Shown piece after piece: positions 15,244-22,776 of a stretch of DNA of 64,000 bases (its first letter is position 1; every line of letters begins with the position of its first letter). The position numbers and the translations under genes were made by a program. The stretch lies in NCBI GenBank assembly GCA_032250675.1, contig JAVVEY010000002.1, positions 1 to 64,000 on the forward strand, read 5' to 3'. The notes under the pieces are model-generated. The model made no database searches, had not been told where the DNA came from, and was given only the letters and a program-made list of their open reading frames with translations. Source of the DNA: Gaopeijia sp032250675 (lineage in GTDB: Bacteria > Gemmatimonadota > Gemmatimonadetes > Longimicrobiales > Gaopeijiaceae).

Positions 15244-16521
15244 ATGTCGACCCGCACCGTCGAATACGAGGTAGGCCGGAGCCCCGAGATGGGAGTGGAC
15301 GGGAAGCCCGCCTACGGCCCGCTCGCTCCGGTGGAGATTCCCGAGCCGGAGCTCGGTTCCGAGCACATGCTCATCAATATCGGCCCCCAGCACCCCGCCA
15401 CGCACGGCGTCTTGAGGCTGGTGTGCGAACTCGACGGCGAGACCGTTCTCAAGGTCATCCCGCATATCGGGTATCTGCACTCGGGGTTCGAGAAGCAGGG
15501 GGAGTACCGCACCTGGAACCAGATCGTGACGCTGACCGATCGGATGGACTATCTGGCGCCCCTCATCTACAACTGCGCCTACGTCATGGCCGTCGAGAAG
15601 CTGATGGGGATCGAGGTTACGGAGCGGTGCAAGGTGGTGCGGGTCATCCTCATGGAGCTCGACCGCATCTTCGGCCACCTCCTCTGGCTCGGCACCACCG
15701 CGATCGACGTCGGGGCCTTCACCCCCTTCCTCTACGCCTTCCAGGAGCGCGAGAAGATCTATGCGCTCCACGAGTCACTGACCGGCGCGCGCATCACCAC
15801 CTCCGCGACGCGGGTGGGGGGGATGATGGCCGATCTTCCCGAGGGGTGGACGGAGGCGTGCCGCAGCTTCATCAACGAGCTCCCGCGCACGATCGACGAG
15901 GTCGACTACCTCCTCACCACGAATGCGATCCATCTGGGACGGACGCAGGAGATCGGGGTGATCTCGGCCGAGGACGCGATCAACCACGGATTCACCGGAC
16001 CGAATCTGCGTGCCTCCGGGGTGCCCTACGACGTGCGCAAGGACCGGCCCTACTACGACTACGAGACGTACGACTTCGACGTCCCCATCGGCGAGCACGG
16101 GGACTGCTACGACCGGTACCTCTGCCGGATGGAGGAGATGCGGCAGAGCATCCGGATCATCGATCAGGCGCTCGATCGCCTCCCCGGTGGATCGATCGAC
16201 ATCGACGACCCGAATGTCGTGCTCCCGTCGAAGACCGACTGCATGAATGACATGGAGTCGATGATCCATCACTTCAAGTTGATCACCGAAGGGATTCAGG
16301 CTCCCGTGGGCGAGAGCTGGTTCAGCGTCGAAGGCTCGAAGGGCGAGCTCGGGATGTATGTCGTCAGCGACGGAGGGAGCAAGCCGGTGCGGTGGCGCGT
16401 GCGCCCGCCCTCCTTCGTGAATCTCTCGGTGATCCCGAAGCTGGCGGAGGGCCATCTGGTCTCCGATCTGATCATGATCAACGCCTCACTCGACATCGTG
16501 CTCGGGGAGATCGACCGATGA
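15244..16521 (+). CDS. nuoD: NADH-quinone oxidoreductase subunit D
   Basis: The 49-kDa subunit forming the quinone-reduction cavity with NuoB. GPQHPATHGVLR (residues about 48-59) and HIGYLHSGFEK carry the histidine and tyrosine that contact the quinone head group. RIFGHLLWLGTTAIDVGAFTP and the C-terminal LGEIDR, remnants of the NiFe-hydrogenase ancestry, are intact. Length 425 is normal. An insertion around residues 265-290, rich in Tyr and Asp (YYDYETYDFDVPIGEHGDC), is part of the family domain. The start lies 3 bases after nuoC and the stop overlaps nuoE (ATGA). Confidence 0.97.
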   Translation: MSTRTVEYEVGRSPEMGVDGKPAYGPLAPVEIPEPELGSEHMLINIGPQHPATHGVLRLVCELDGETVLKVIPHIGYLHSGFEKQGEYRTWNQIVTLTDRMDYLAPLIYNCAYVMAVEKLMGIEVTERCKVVRVILMELDRIFGHLLWLGTTAIDVGAFTPFLYAFQEREKIYALHESLTGARITTSATRVGGMMADLPEGWTEACRSFINELPRTIDEVDYLLTTNAIHLGRTQEIGVISAEDAINHGFTGPNLRASGVPYDVRKDRPYYDYETYDFDVPIGEHGDCYDRYLCRMEEMRQSIRIIDQALDRLPGGSIDIDDPNVVLPSKTDCMNDMESMIHHFKLITEGIQAPVGESWFSVEGSKGELGMYVVSDGGSKPVRWRVRPPSFVNLSVIPKLAEGHLVSDLIMINASLDIVLGEIDR

Positions 16522-17171
16522 GCGACGCACCGACGAAGAACCCCGGGTGGGCGGGGAACACCGGAGAGTTCGACCTCACCGAGGCGCAGGTGCGCGGCGA
16601 CGACTTCGTCGGCACCCGTCCCCTCGAGGGTGCGCACCCCGCCGGTGCGCCCTCCTACGCCTTCATGCGCGCGGAGCGCGACCCCGAGGCGCCCCTCTTC
16701 GAGGGCCCGTACCAGACACGCTTCGAGAAGCTGCTCACCCGCTATCCCGAGAAGCGCGCCGCGCTCCTCCCCGTACTCGCGCTCGCCCAGGAGGTGCGCG
16801 GACACCTCTCGCCCGAGTCGATGGCGCGCGTGGCCGAGCTCCTCGAGCTCCCCGATGCGTATGTGCGGGGGGTGGCGACCTTCTACACGATGTACAACAA
16901 GCGCGAGGTCGGGCGCTTCCTCGTCCAGGTCTGCACGAATATCTCGTGCAACCTCTGCGGGGCCGACGACGTCCTCGCCGCCTTCCTTCGCGCCACCGAT
17001 ACCGAGCCGGGAGAGACCTCGGCCGATGGCGACTTCACCGTCGTCGAAGCCGAGTGCCTCGCGGCGTGCGGATTTCCGACGTGCGTCCAGATCAATTCGC
17101 GCTACTACGAGAATGTCTCGCCGGAGGATGTCCCGGCGATCCTCGAGCGCATCAGGGAGCGGGGGGAATAG
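16518..17171 (+). CDS. nuoE: NADH-quinone oxidoreductase subunit E
   Basis: The 24-kDa subunit of the NADH-dehydrogenase module, with the N1a [2Fe-2S] cluster bound by C139, C144, C180 and C184 (VCTNISCNLCG and ECLAACGFPTC). RYPEKRAALLPVLALAQE begins the thioredoxin-like part. An N-terminal extension of about 60 residues (rich in Asp, Gly and Pro) precedes it, making the protein 217 residues against the usual 160-180. The ATG overlaps nuoD by four bases. Confidence 0.95.
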   Translation: MSDAPTKNPGWAGNTGEFDLTEAQVRGDDFVGTRPLEGAHPAGAPSYAFMRAERDPEAPLFEGPYQTRFEKLLTRYPEKRAALLPVLALAQEVRGHLSPESMARVAELLELPDAYVRGVATFYTMYNKREVGRFLVQVCTNISCNLCGADDVLAAFLRATDTEPGETSADGDFTVVEAECLAACGFPTCVQINSRYYENVSPEDVPAILERIRERGE

Positions 17172-18464
17172 ATGGCGTACCCGTACACCTCGGAGCATGA
17201 AGTCCGGGTGCTCAGCGAGCACTTCGGAGACCCGACGGCGCGCACCCTCGAGGGCGCGCGGGCGAAGGGTCGATACGAGACGCTCCGCAAGGCCTTCGAG
17301 ATGGATCGCGACGACGTCATCGAGGTCGTCAAGGCGTCGGGGCTGCGCGGGCGGGGCGGGGCGGGCTTCCCGACCGGCGTGAAGTGGAGCTTCATGCCGA
17401 AGGATGATGGGAAGCCGCACTATCTCCTCTGCAACGCCGACGAGTCGGAGCCCGGCACCTTCAAGGACCGCGAACTCATCCGCTGGGATCCGCACCAGCT
17501 CATCGAGGGGTGCCTGATCGCGGCGTACGCCATCCGAGCGCAGCACGTCTACATCTACTGCCGGGGCGAGTTTTTCGAAGCGTCGGCCATCCTCGGGCGC
17601 GCGGTCGAGGAGGCGTACGAGGCCGGGCTGATCGGGCGCGACATCCTCGGCTCGGGGGTCGAGATCGACCTCACCGTACATATCGGGGCGGGGGCGTACA
17701 TCTGCGGCGAAGAGACGGGGCTCATGAACTCGCTCGAAGGCCGCCGGGGACAGCCCCGGGTCAAGCCCCCCTTCCCGGCGGCGGTCGGCGCCTTCGGGAA
17801 GCCGACGACGATCAACAATGTCGAGACGCTCGCGGCGGTCCCGCACATCGTCGAGCACGGGGCGGAGTGGTACCGTCAGTGGGGCACCGAGAAGTCGCCC
17901 GGCACCAAGCTCTTCTGTGTGTCGGGCCACGTGAAGCGGCCGGGCAACTACGAGCTGCCGCTCGGCTTCCCGCTGCAGACGCTCATCGACGAGGTCTGCG
18001 GGGGCATCCGCGACGGCAACGCCCTCAAGGCGGTGATCCCCGGGGGCAGCTCGGTGCCGATCATGAACGCGGAGGAAGTCGCCGCCTGCTCGCTCGACTA
18101 CGAGGGGGTCGTGGCGTGCGGCTCGATGCTCGGATGCGCCTCGGTGATCGTCATGGACGAGACCACGGACATCGTCAAGCAGGTGCGGCGGGTGGCGTAC
18201 TTCTACGCGCACGAGTCGTGCGGTCAGTGCACGCCGTGCCGCGAAGGAACGACGTGGGTGACGAAGATCCTCCAGCGGATCGAGGACGGGCGGGGCACCG
18301 AGGAGGATCTCGATACCCTCGTCGAGGTCACCGACCAGATGACGGGGACGACGATCTGCGTCCTCTCGGATTCCGTCGCCGCCCCCGTCCAGAGCAGCAT
18401 CACGAAGTTCCGAGATGAGTACCTCGCCCTGATCCGACGCGGCGAACGCGTCGGCGCGGCCTGA
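17172..18464 (+). CDS. nuoF: NADH-quinone oxidoreductase subunit F
   Basis: Binds FMN and NADH and starts electron transfer in complex I. The glycine-rich GLRGRGGAGFPTGVKW (57-72) binds NADH and FMN, and GAGAYICGEETGLMNSLEG (172-190) completes the flavin site. The N3 [4Fe-4S] ligands are C350, C353, C356 (SCGQCTPC) and C396. Length 430 residues is normal. The ATG directly follows the nuoE stop with no gap. Presence of NuoE, F and G shows this complex accepts NADH rather than ferredoxin or F420. Confidence 0.97.
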   Translation: MAYPYTSEHEVRVLSEHFGDPTARTLEGARAKGRYETLRKAFEMDRDDVIEVVKASGLRGRGGAGFPTGVKWSFMPKDDGKPHYLLCNADESEPGTFKDRELIRWDPHQLIEGCLIAAYAIRAQHVYIYCRGEFFEASAILGRAVEEAYEAGLIGRDILGSGVEIDLTVHIGAGAYICGEETGLMNSLEGRRGQPRVKPPFPAAVGAFGKPTTINNVETLAAVPHIVEHGAEWYRQWGTEKSPGTKLFCVSGHVKRPGNYELPLGFPLQTLIDEVCGGIRDGNALKAVIPGGSSVPIMNAEEVAACSLDYEGVVACGSMLGCASVIVMDETTDIVKQVRRVAYFYAHESCGQCTPCREGTTWVTKILQRIEDGRGTEEDLDTLVEVTDQMTGTTICVLSDSVAAPVQSSITKFRDEYLALIRRGERVGAA

Positions 18465-18480
18465 CGAGAGACGATATCGA

Positions 18481-20106
18481 ATGTCCGAGACGACCCCGAA
18501 CGACGCGGTGACGGAGACCGTCACGCTGACGATCGACGGCCGGGAGGTCACCGTCCCGAAGGGCACCACGGTGCTCAAGGCCGCCGAGTCGATGGGCACC
18601 GAGGTGCCGCACTACTGTTTCCATGAGGGACTCTCTCCGCCGGCGATGTGCCGTCTCTGCCTCGTGGAGGTCGAGGGCGCGCCGAAGCTCCTGCCGTCGT
18701 GCGTCACGCAGGCGCAGGACGGCCAGGTGGTGCACACGCAGGGCGAGAAGGCGCTCCAGATGCGGCGAGGGGTGCTCGAGTTCTACCTCGTCAATCACCC
18801 CCTCGACTGTCCGATCTGCGATCAGTCGGGGGAGTGCTATCTGCAGGACTACGTCCATATGGAGGGACGGGACCACGGTCGGTCCCGCGAGCCGAAGCGC
18901 GTCTTCGGGCGGGACGACTTCGGGGGCGACGTCCTCTTCTACGGCGACCGCTGCGTGATGTGCACGCGCTGCGTGCGCTTCATGAACGAGGTCGAGCAGG
19001 ATCCACGCCTGACGGTCGTGGAGCGGGGGAGTCGCTCGGTGATCGACACCTTCTTCGAGGAGGGGCTCGAGGGCACGAAGTGGTCGGGCAATATCGTCGA
19101 TATCTGCCCGGTCGGCGCGCTCGTCTCGAAGGATTTCCTCTACAAGCAGCGCGCCTGGGACCTCGACCACACCCCCTCGATCTGCCCCTCGTGCAGCCAG
19201 GGGTGCACGATCGAGCTGCACACGCGCGACAACCTCGTGCAACGCCTCCGACCGCGGAAGAATCTCGCCGTGAATGGGCACTGGATGTGCGACTACGGGC
19301 GTGAACGCTACGAGGTCATCAACCGCTCGGACCGTGTGACCGCCCCCCTCGTGGGGCGCGCGGGTGAGCGGACCGCGATGGGGTGGCCCGAGGCGCTCAC
19401 CCGACTCGTCGAGCGCCTCGACGGGGTGGAGCGGGGCCGCGTGAAGGCGGTCGTCTCGCCTCACGCCTCGAATGAGGATATCGGCGCGCTCGCCACCCTT
19501 GTCGACGCGCTCGGGGGTGGTGAGATCGTCTACCGGATCGAGCGCGCCGAAGAGGAGGATGTCCTCCAGGGGATGCCTTCGCTGGCGCGGCGACGGGACC
19601 TCGCGCCGAATCGGCGTGGCGCCGAGCTCCTCGGCGCGAGCCGGGTCGGAAACGACGACGGCACCGGCGGCCTCGAGGGTGTGGCCGACCACGACGGGGT
19701 CGTGATCGTGCTCGGTGACGAGCTCGCCGACCAGGAGGAGGGGTTCGGCGAGGCCGCCCGACTCCACCTCCACCTGGGGATCCATCCGACCCCGGCCGCG
19801 ACGCACGCCGATCTCGTCCTCCCGGTGACGACCTTCGCCGAGCAGGAGGGGACCTTCACCAATCTCGAGGGTCGTGTGCAGCGCTTCCGGCAGGCCCTCC
19901 ACCCCCCGGGAGCCGCGCGTCCCCCCTGGCTGGTGATCGGAGCGCTCGTGGCCGAGATCACGGGGCGCGATACCCTCCCGACGACGGGGGCCGAAGCCTT
20001 CCGGGCTCTCGCTTCGCGGGTCGACGCCTTCGCCGGGCTCGACTACGACGCCCTCGGAACGCGCGGTGCCGTGGTGAATGAACCCGTGCGGCCGGCGGGA
20101 GGGTGA
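18481..20106 (+). CDS. nuoG: NADH-quinone oxidoreductase subunit G, short form
   Basis: Iron-sulfur wire of complex I. Clusters read as N1b [2Fe-2S] C46, C57, C60, C74; N5 H106, C110, C113, C119; N4 C158, C161, C164, C209; and an extra N7-type set C235, C238, C242, C270 with spacing CX2CX3CX27C. Only 541 residues are present against about 690-910 in Thermus and E. coli. The molybdopterin-oxidoreductase-like part is mostly lost: about 270 residues remain after the clusters, and the closing segment with ADLVLPVTTFAEQEGTFTNLEGRVQRF (two halves) follows soon after a short remnant. N7 is usually found in long NuoG, so retaining it in a short protein is unusual. Confidence 0.93.
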   Translation: MSETTPNDAVTETVTLTIDGREVTVPKGTTVLKAAESMGTEVPHYCFHEGLSPPAMCRLCLVEVEGAPKLLPSCVTQAQDGQVVHTQGEKALQMRRGVLEFYLVNHPLDCPICDQSGECYLQDYVHMEGRDHGRSREPKRVFGRDDFGGDVLFYGDRCVMCTRCVRFMNEVEQDPRLTVVERGSRSVIDTFFEEGLEGTKWSGNIVDICPVGALVSKDFLYKQRAWDLDHTPSICPSCSQGCTIELHTRDNLVQRLRPRKNLAVNGHWMCDYGRERYEVINRSDRVTAPLVGRAGERTAMGWPEALTRLVERLDGVERGRVKAVVSPHASNEDIGALATLVDALGGGEIVYRIERAEEEDVLQGMPSLARRRDLAPNRRGAELLGASRVGNDDGTGGLEGVADHDGVVIVLGDELADQEEGFGEAARLHLHLGIHPTPAATHADLVLPVTTFAEQEGTFTNLEGRVQRFRQALHPPGAARPPWLVIGALVAEITGRDTLPTTGAEAFRALASRVDAFAGLDYDALGTRGAVVNEPVRPAGG

Positions 20107-20108
20107 CG

Positions 20109-21401
20109 ATGGAGCCGATCAGTGGACTCGCCGGACTCGTCGCGATGCAGCTCAAGATCGTCGGCGTCTTCTCCGCCGTCATGGTCGTGGTGGCCTACAC
20201 CACCCTCGCCGAGCGCAGGATCTCGGCGTGGATCCAGGACCGCAGTGGCCCCAACCGTGTCGGGCCCTTCGGGCTCCTGCAGCCGATCGCCGACGGGATC
20301 AAGAACATCCTGAAGGAAGAGACGATGCCCGCCACCGCGAACCGCTTCTGGTTCGTGGTCGGTCCGATGCTCTCGATCATCCCCGCCCTCGTCACGATCG
20401 CGGTGATCCCCTTCGCCGCTCCACTCCCCACCCAGTGGGGCGTGGTCGAGATGATCATCGCCGATGTCCCGATCGGGCTCCTCTTCATCCTCGCCGTGGG
20501 GTCGCTCGGGGTCTACGGGATCGTGATCAGCGGGTGGGCGTCGAACAACAAGTACGCATTCCTCGGTGGGCTTCGCGCCTCGGCACAGATGGTGAGCTAC
20601 GAGGTCGCGATGGGTCTCTCGCTCATCGCCGTCATCATGCTCGCGGGCAATGTCACCCTGACCGAGATCGTCTGGCAGCAGCAGCAGCTCGGCTTCTGGT
20701 TCGCGATCCCGCTCTCGCTCGCCTTCATCCTCTTCGTGATCTCGGCCTTCGCCGAGACGAACCGGCTCCCCTTCGACATGCCGGAGGCGGAGTCGGAGCT
20801 CGTGACCGGCTACCACACCGAGTACTCCGCGATGAAGTTCTCGATGTTCTTCATCGCCGAGTACGCGCACATGCTCACCGCCTCGGCGCTGATGGCGACC
20901 CTCTTCTTCGGCGGATGGGACCTCCCGGGGACGTGGGACAACGCCTTCCTGCACGAGGGGCAGTACATCCGGGGCTTCGACGAGGCGGGAGCACCGATTG
21001 CCGCCTCCCTCGCGGTCTGGAAGACGCTCCTCACCGCGGGTGCGTTCGCGATCAAGACGGGCGCCTTCCTCTTCCTCTACATCTGGGTCCGGTGGACGCT
21101 TCCCCGCTTCCGCTACGACCAGGTCATGAGCCTCGGCTGGAAAGTCCTCCTTCCGGTCTCGCTCGCCTATGTGATGATCGTCTCCGCCACGATCCTCGTG
21201 CTCGACCACCTCGAGGTGGCGTACGGCTTCACCTTCGGCCTCGTGCTCACCGCGGTGAGCGGGGCCTGCACCGTGGCCTTTCTCTTCTTCCTGGACCGCG
21301 ATCGCGTGATTGCGGGTGCCGCCGTCCCGCACCGCCTCGACCGGCCCGTACGGATGCCCGACACCCGCCTTCCCGAACGATCATCGGTCGAGGGCGACTA
21401 A
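20109..21401 (+). CDS. nuoH: NADH-quinone oxidoreductase subunit H
   Basis: Membrane subunit that forms the quinone entry and couples redox to the proton pumps. Eight or more spans are evident. Conserved stretches are ERRISAWIQDRSGPNRVG, LLQPIADGIKNILKEE and SAFAETNRLPFDMPEAESEL (split motifs), the last holding the acidic chain beside the quinone tunnel. An approximately 30-residue loop (DLPGTWDNAFLHEGQY region) is longer than in E. coli. ATG 20109 is favoured since GGAGGG precedes it at 7 bases; GTG 20103, overlapping the nuoG stop as GTGA, is an alternative. Confidence 0.95.
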   Translation: MEPISGLAGLVAMQLKIVGVFSAVMVVVAYTTLAERRISAWIQDRSGPNRVGPFGLLQPIADGIKNILKEETMPATANRFWFVVGPMLSIIPALVTIAVIPFAAPLPTQWGVVEMIIADVPIGLLFILAVGSLGVYGIVISGWASNNKYAFLGGLRASAQMVSYEVAMGLSLIAVIMLAGNVTLTEIVWQQQQLGFWFAIPLSLAFILFVISAFAETNRLPFDMPEAESELVTGYHTEYSAMKFSMFFIAEYAHMLTASALMATLFFGGWDLPGTWDNAFLHEGQYIRGFDEAGAPIAASLAVWKTLLTAGAFAIKTGAFLFLYIWVRWTLPRFRYDQVMSLGWKVLLPVSLAYVMIVSATILVLDHLEVAYGFTFGLVLTAVSGACTVAFLFFLDRDRVIAGAAVPHRLDRPVRMPDTRLPERSSVEGD

Positions 21402-21431
21402 CTTCTTTCCCCGACCCCACGGACGGACGTC

Positions 21432-21932
21432 ATGGGAGTTCAGGTCAAAGTCATGCAGCGGCCGGAACCGGGCCGAACGTCGTATCTGCGCGCCGCCCTC
21501 AAGGGGATGGCGCTCACCTTCCGGCACATGGTGAACCCGAAGAAGGTCACCCAGCAGTACCCCGAGGAGCAGACCGACCTCAGCCCGCGCTGGCGCGGGA
21601 CGCATGTGATGGAGACGCACGCCGACGGCCGTCCGAAGTGCGTGGCGTGCGGGCTCTGTCCGACGGTCTGCCCGGCCAACTGCATCCGGCTCGTGGGGGG
21701 CGAGGACGACAACGGCAACCGCTACCCGATCGTCTACGAGATCGACGAATTCCGCTGCATCTTCTGCGGGATGTGCCAGGAGGTCTGCCCGGTGGAGGCG
21801 ATCCATGTGGGACAGCACTTCGAGAATGCGGAGTACTCGCGTGACCGCTTCGTCTATGACCTCGACCGGCTGATGGAGCAGGATCACCCCTCCACGCTGC
21901 TCTGGGATCCCTCCGATCCCCGCTCGGAGTGA
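21432..21932 (+). CDS. nuoI: NADH-quinone oxidoreductase subunit I
   Basis: 8Fe ferredoxin-type subunit carrying clusters N6a and N6b between NuoG and NuoB. Two complete motifs: C70, C73, C76, C80 (CVACGLCPTVCP) and C109, C112, C115, C119 (CIFCGMCQEVCP). The 166-residue length is typical. An N-terminal amphipathic region lies against the membrane arm. It is separated from nuoH by 30 bases with no terminator. Confidence 0.97.
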   Translation: MGVQVKVMQRPEPGRTSYLRAALKGMALTFRHMVNPKKVTQQYPEEQTDLSPRWRGTHVMETHADGRPKCVACGLCPTVCPANCIRLVGGEDDNGNRYPIVYEIDEFRCIFCGMCQEVCPVEAIHVGQHFENAEYSRDRFVYDLDRLMEQDHPSTLLWDPSDPRSE

Positions 21933-21936
21933 TGCC

Positions 21937-22485
21937 GTGGACGTCCAGCTTCTGAATATCGCCTTCTACGCCCTCGCGATCGTCGCGATGGGCAGCGCGC
22001 TCGGCGTCGTCTTCGGCCGCAGCCCGATCGCGTCGCTCCTCTCGATGGTGACCTCGCTCGCGAGTGTGGCGGGGATCTACGTCCTCCTCGAAGCGCACTT
22101 TCTCGCCGCGATCCAGGTGATGGTCTACGCCGGCGCGATCATGGTGCTCTTCCTCTTCGTGATCATGCTCCTCAACCTCGGGCACGACTATCGGAGCGAT
22201 CTGCGCGGCTGGTTCCACGGGCTCCTCGCGCTCGTCGTGTCGGGGGGGATCGGCGGCGTGCTGGTGGAACGATTCCTCGCGGTCCGGGAGGTCGGACTGC
22301 AGATCGCCGGTCCCGGCGCCGCCGAGCTCGACCGGGCGATCGCCGAGAAGGGTGTGATCGGGGTGATCGCCGATCCGCTCTACACGACGTGGGTCGTCCC
22401 CTTCGAGATCACCGGGATCCTCCTCCTCGTCGCGATCATCGGAGCCCTGGTGCTCGCCAAGCGCACCGTGGAGGCGCCCCGATGA
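21937..22485 (+). CDS. nuoJ: NADH-quinone oxidoreductase subunit J
   Basis: Five-span membrane subunit between the quinone site and the first pump. The pi-bulge helix region IQVMVYAGAIMVLFLFVIMLL (residues about 67-87, quoted in part: VMVYAGAIMVLFLFVIML) is strongly conserved. Length 182 is normal. GTG start four bases after nuoI; the stop overlaps nuoK as ATGA. Confidence 0.95.
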   Translation: MDVQLLNIAFYALAIVAMGSALGVVFGRSPIASLLSMVTSLASVAGIYVLLEAHFLAAIQVMVYAGAIMVLFLFVIMLLNLGHDYRSDLRGWFHGLLALVVSGGIGGVLVERFLAVREVGLQIAGPGAAELDRAIAEKGVIGVIADPLYTTWVVPFEITGILLLVAIIGALVLAKRTVEAPR

Positions 22486-22772
22486 ATGCGATCCTCGCGC
22501 TCAGCGCCGTCCTCTTCGTGCTCGGGACGCTCGGCGTCCTGATCCGACGCAACGCGATCATCATCTTCCTCTGCATCGAACTCCAGCTCAACGCGGTGAA
22601 CCTCGCCCTGGTGGCCTTCAGCCGGGTCTGGGGGATCGACGGACAGGTCTTCGTCTTCTTCGTGATGACGGTGGCGGCAGCCGAAGCCGCGGTCGGGCTC
22701 GCGATCATCATCTCGATCTTCCGTCACTACGAGACGGTCGATGTCGGGTCCTTCAATCTGCTGAAGTGGTAG
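22482..22772 (+). CDS. nuoK: NADH-quinone oxidoreductase subunit K
   Basis: Small three-span subunit of 96 residues, homologous to MrpC. The two membrane glutamates used in proton transfer are visible in FLCIELQLNAVNL and VAAAEAAVGLAI. The family start is a few residues before LSAVLFVLGTLGVLIRRN, which fixes ATG 22482, overlapping the nuoJ stop by four bases. Confidence 0.96.
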   Translation: MNAILALSAVLFVLGTLGVLIRRNAIIIFLCIELQLNAVNLALVAFSRVWGIDGQVFVFFVMTVAAAEAAVGLAIIISIFRHYETVDVGSFNLLKW

Positions 22773-22776
22773 GGGC

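Noticed and set aside
18481..20106. Formate dehydrogenase or hydrogenase subunit instead of NuoG
   Set aside because: It lies in order within a complete nuo cluster, and all N1b, N5, N4 ligands match NuoG.
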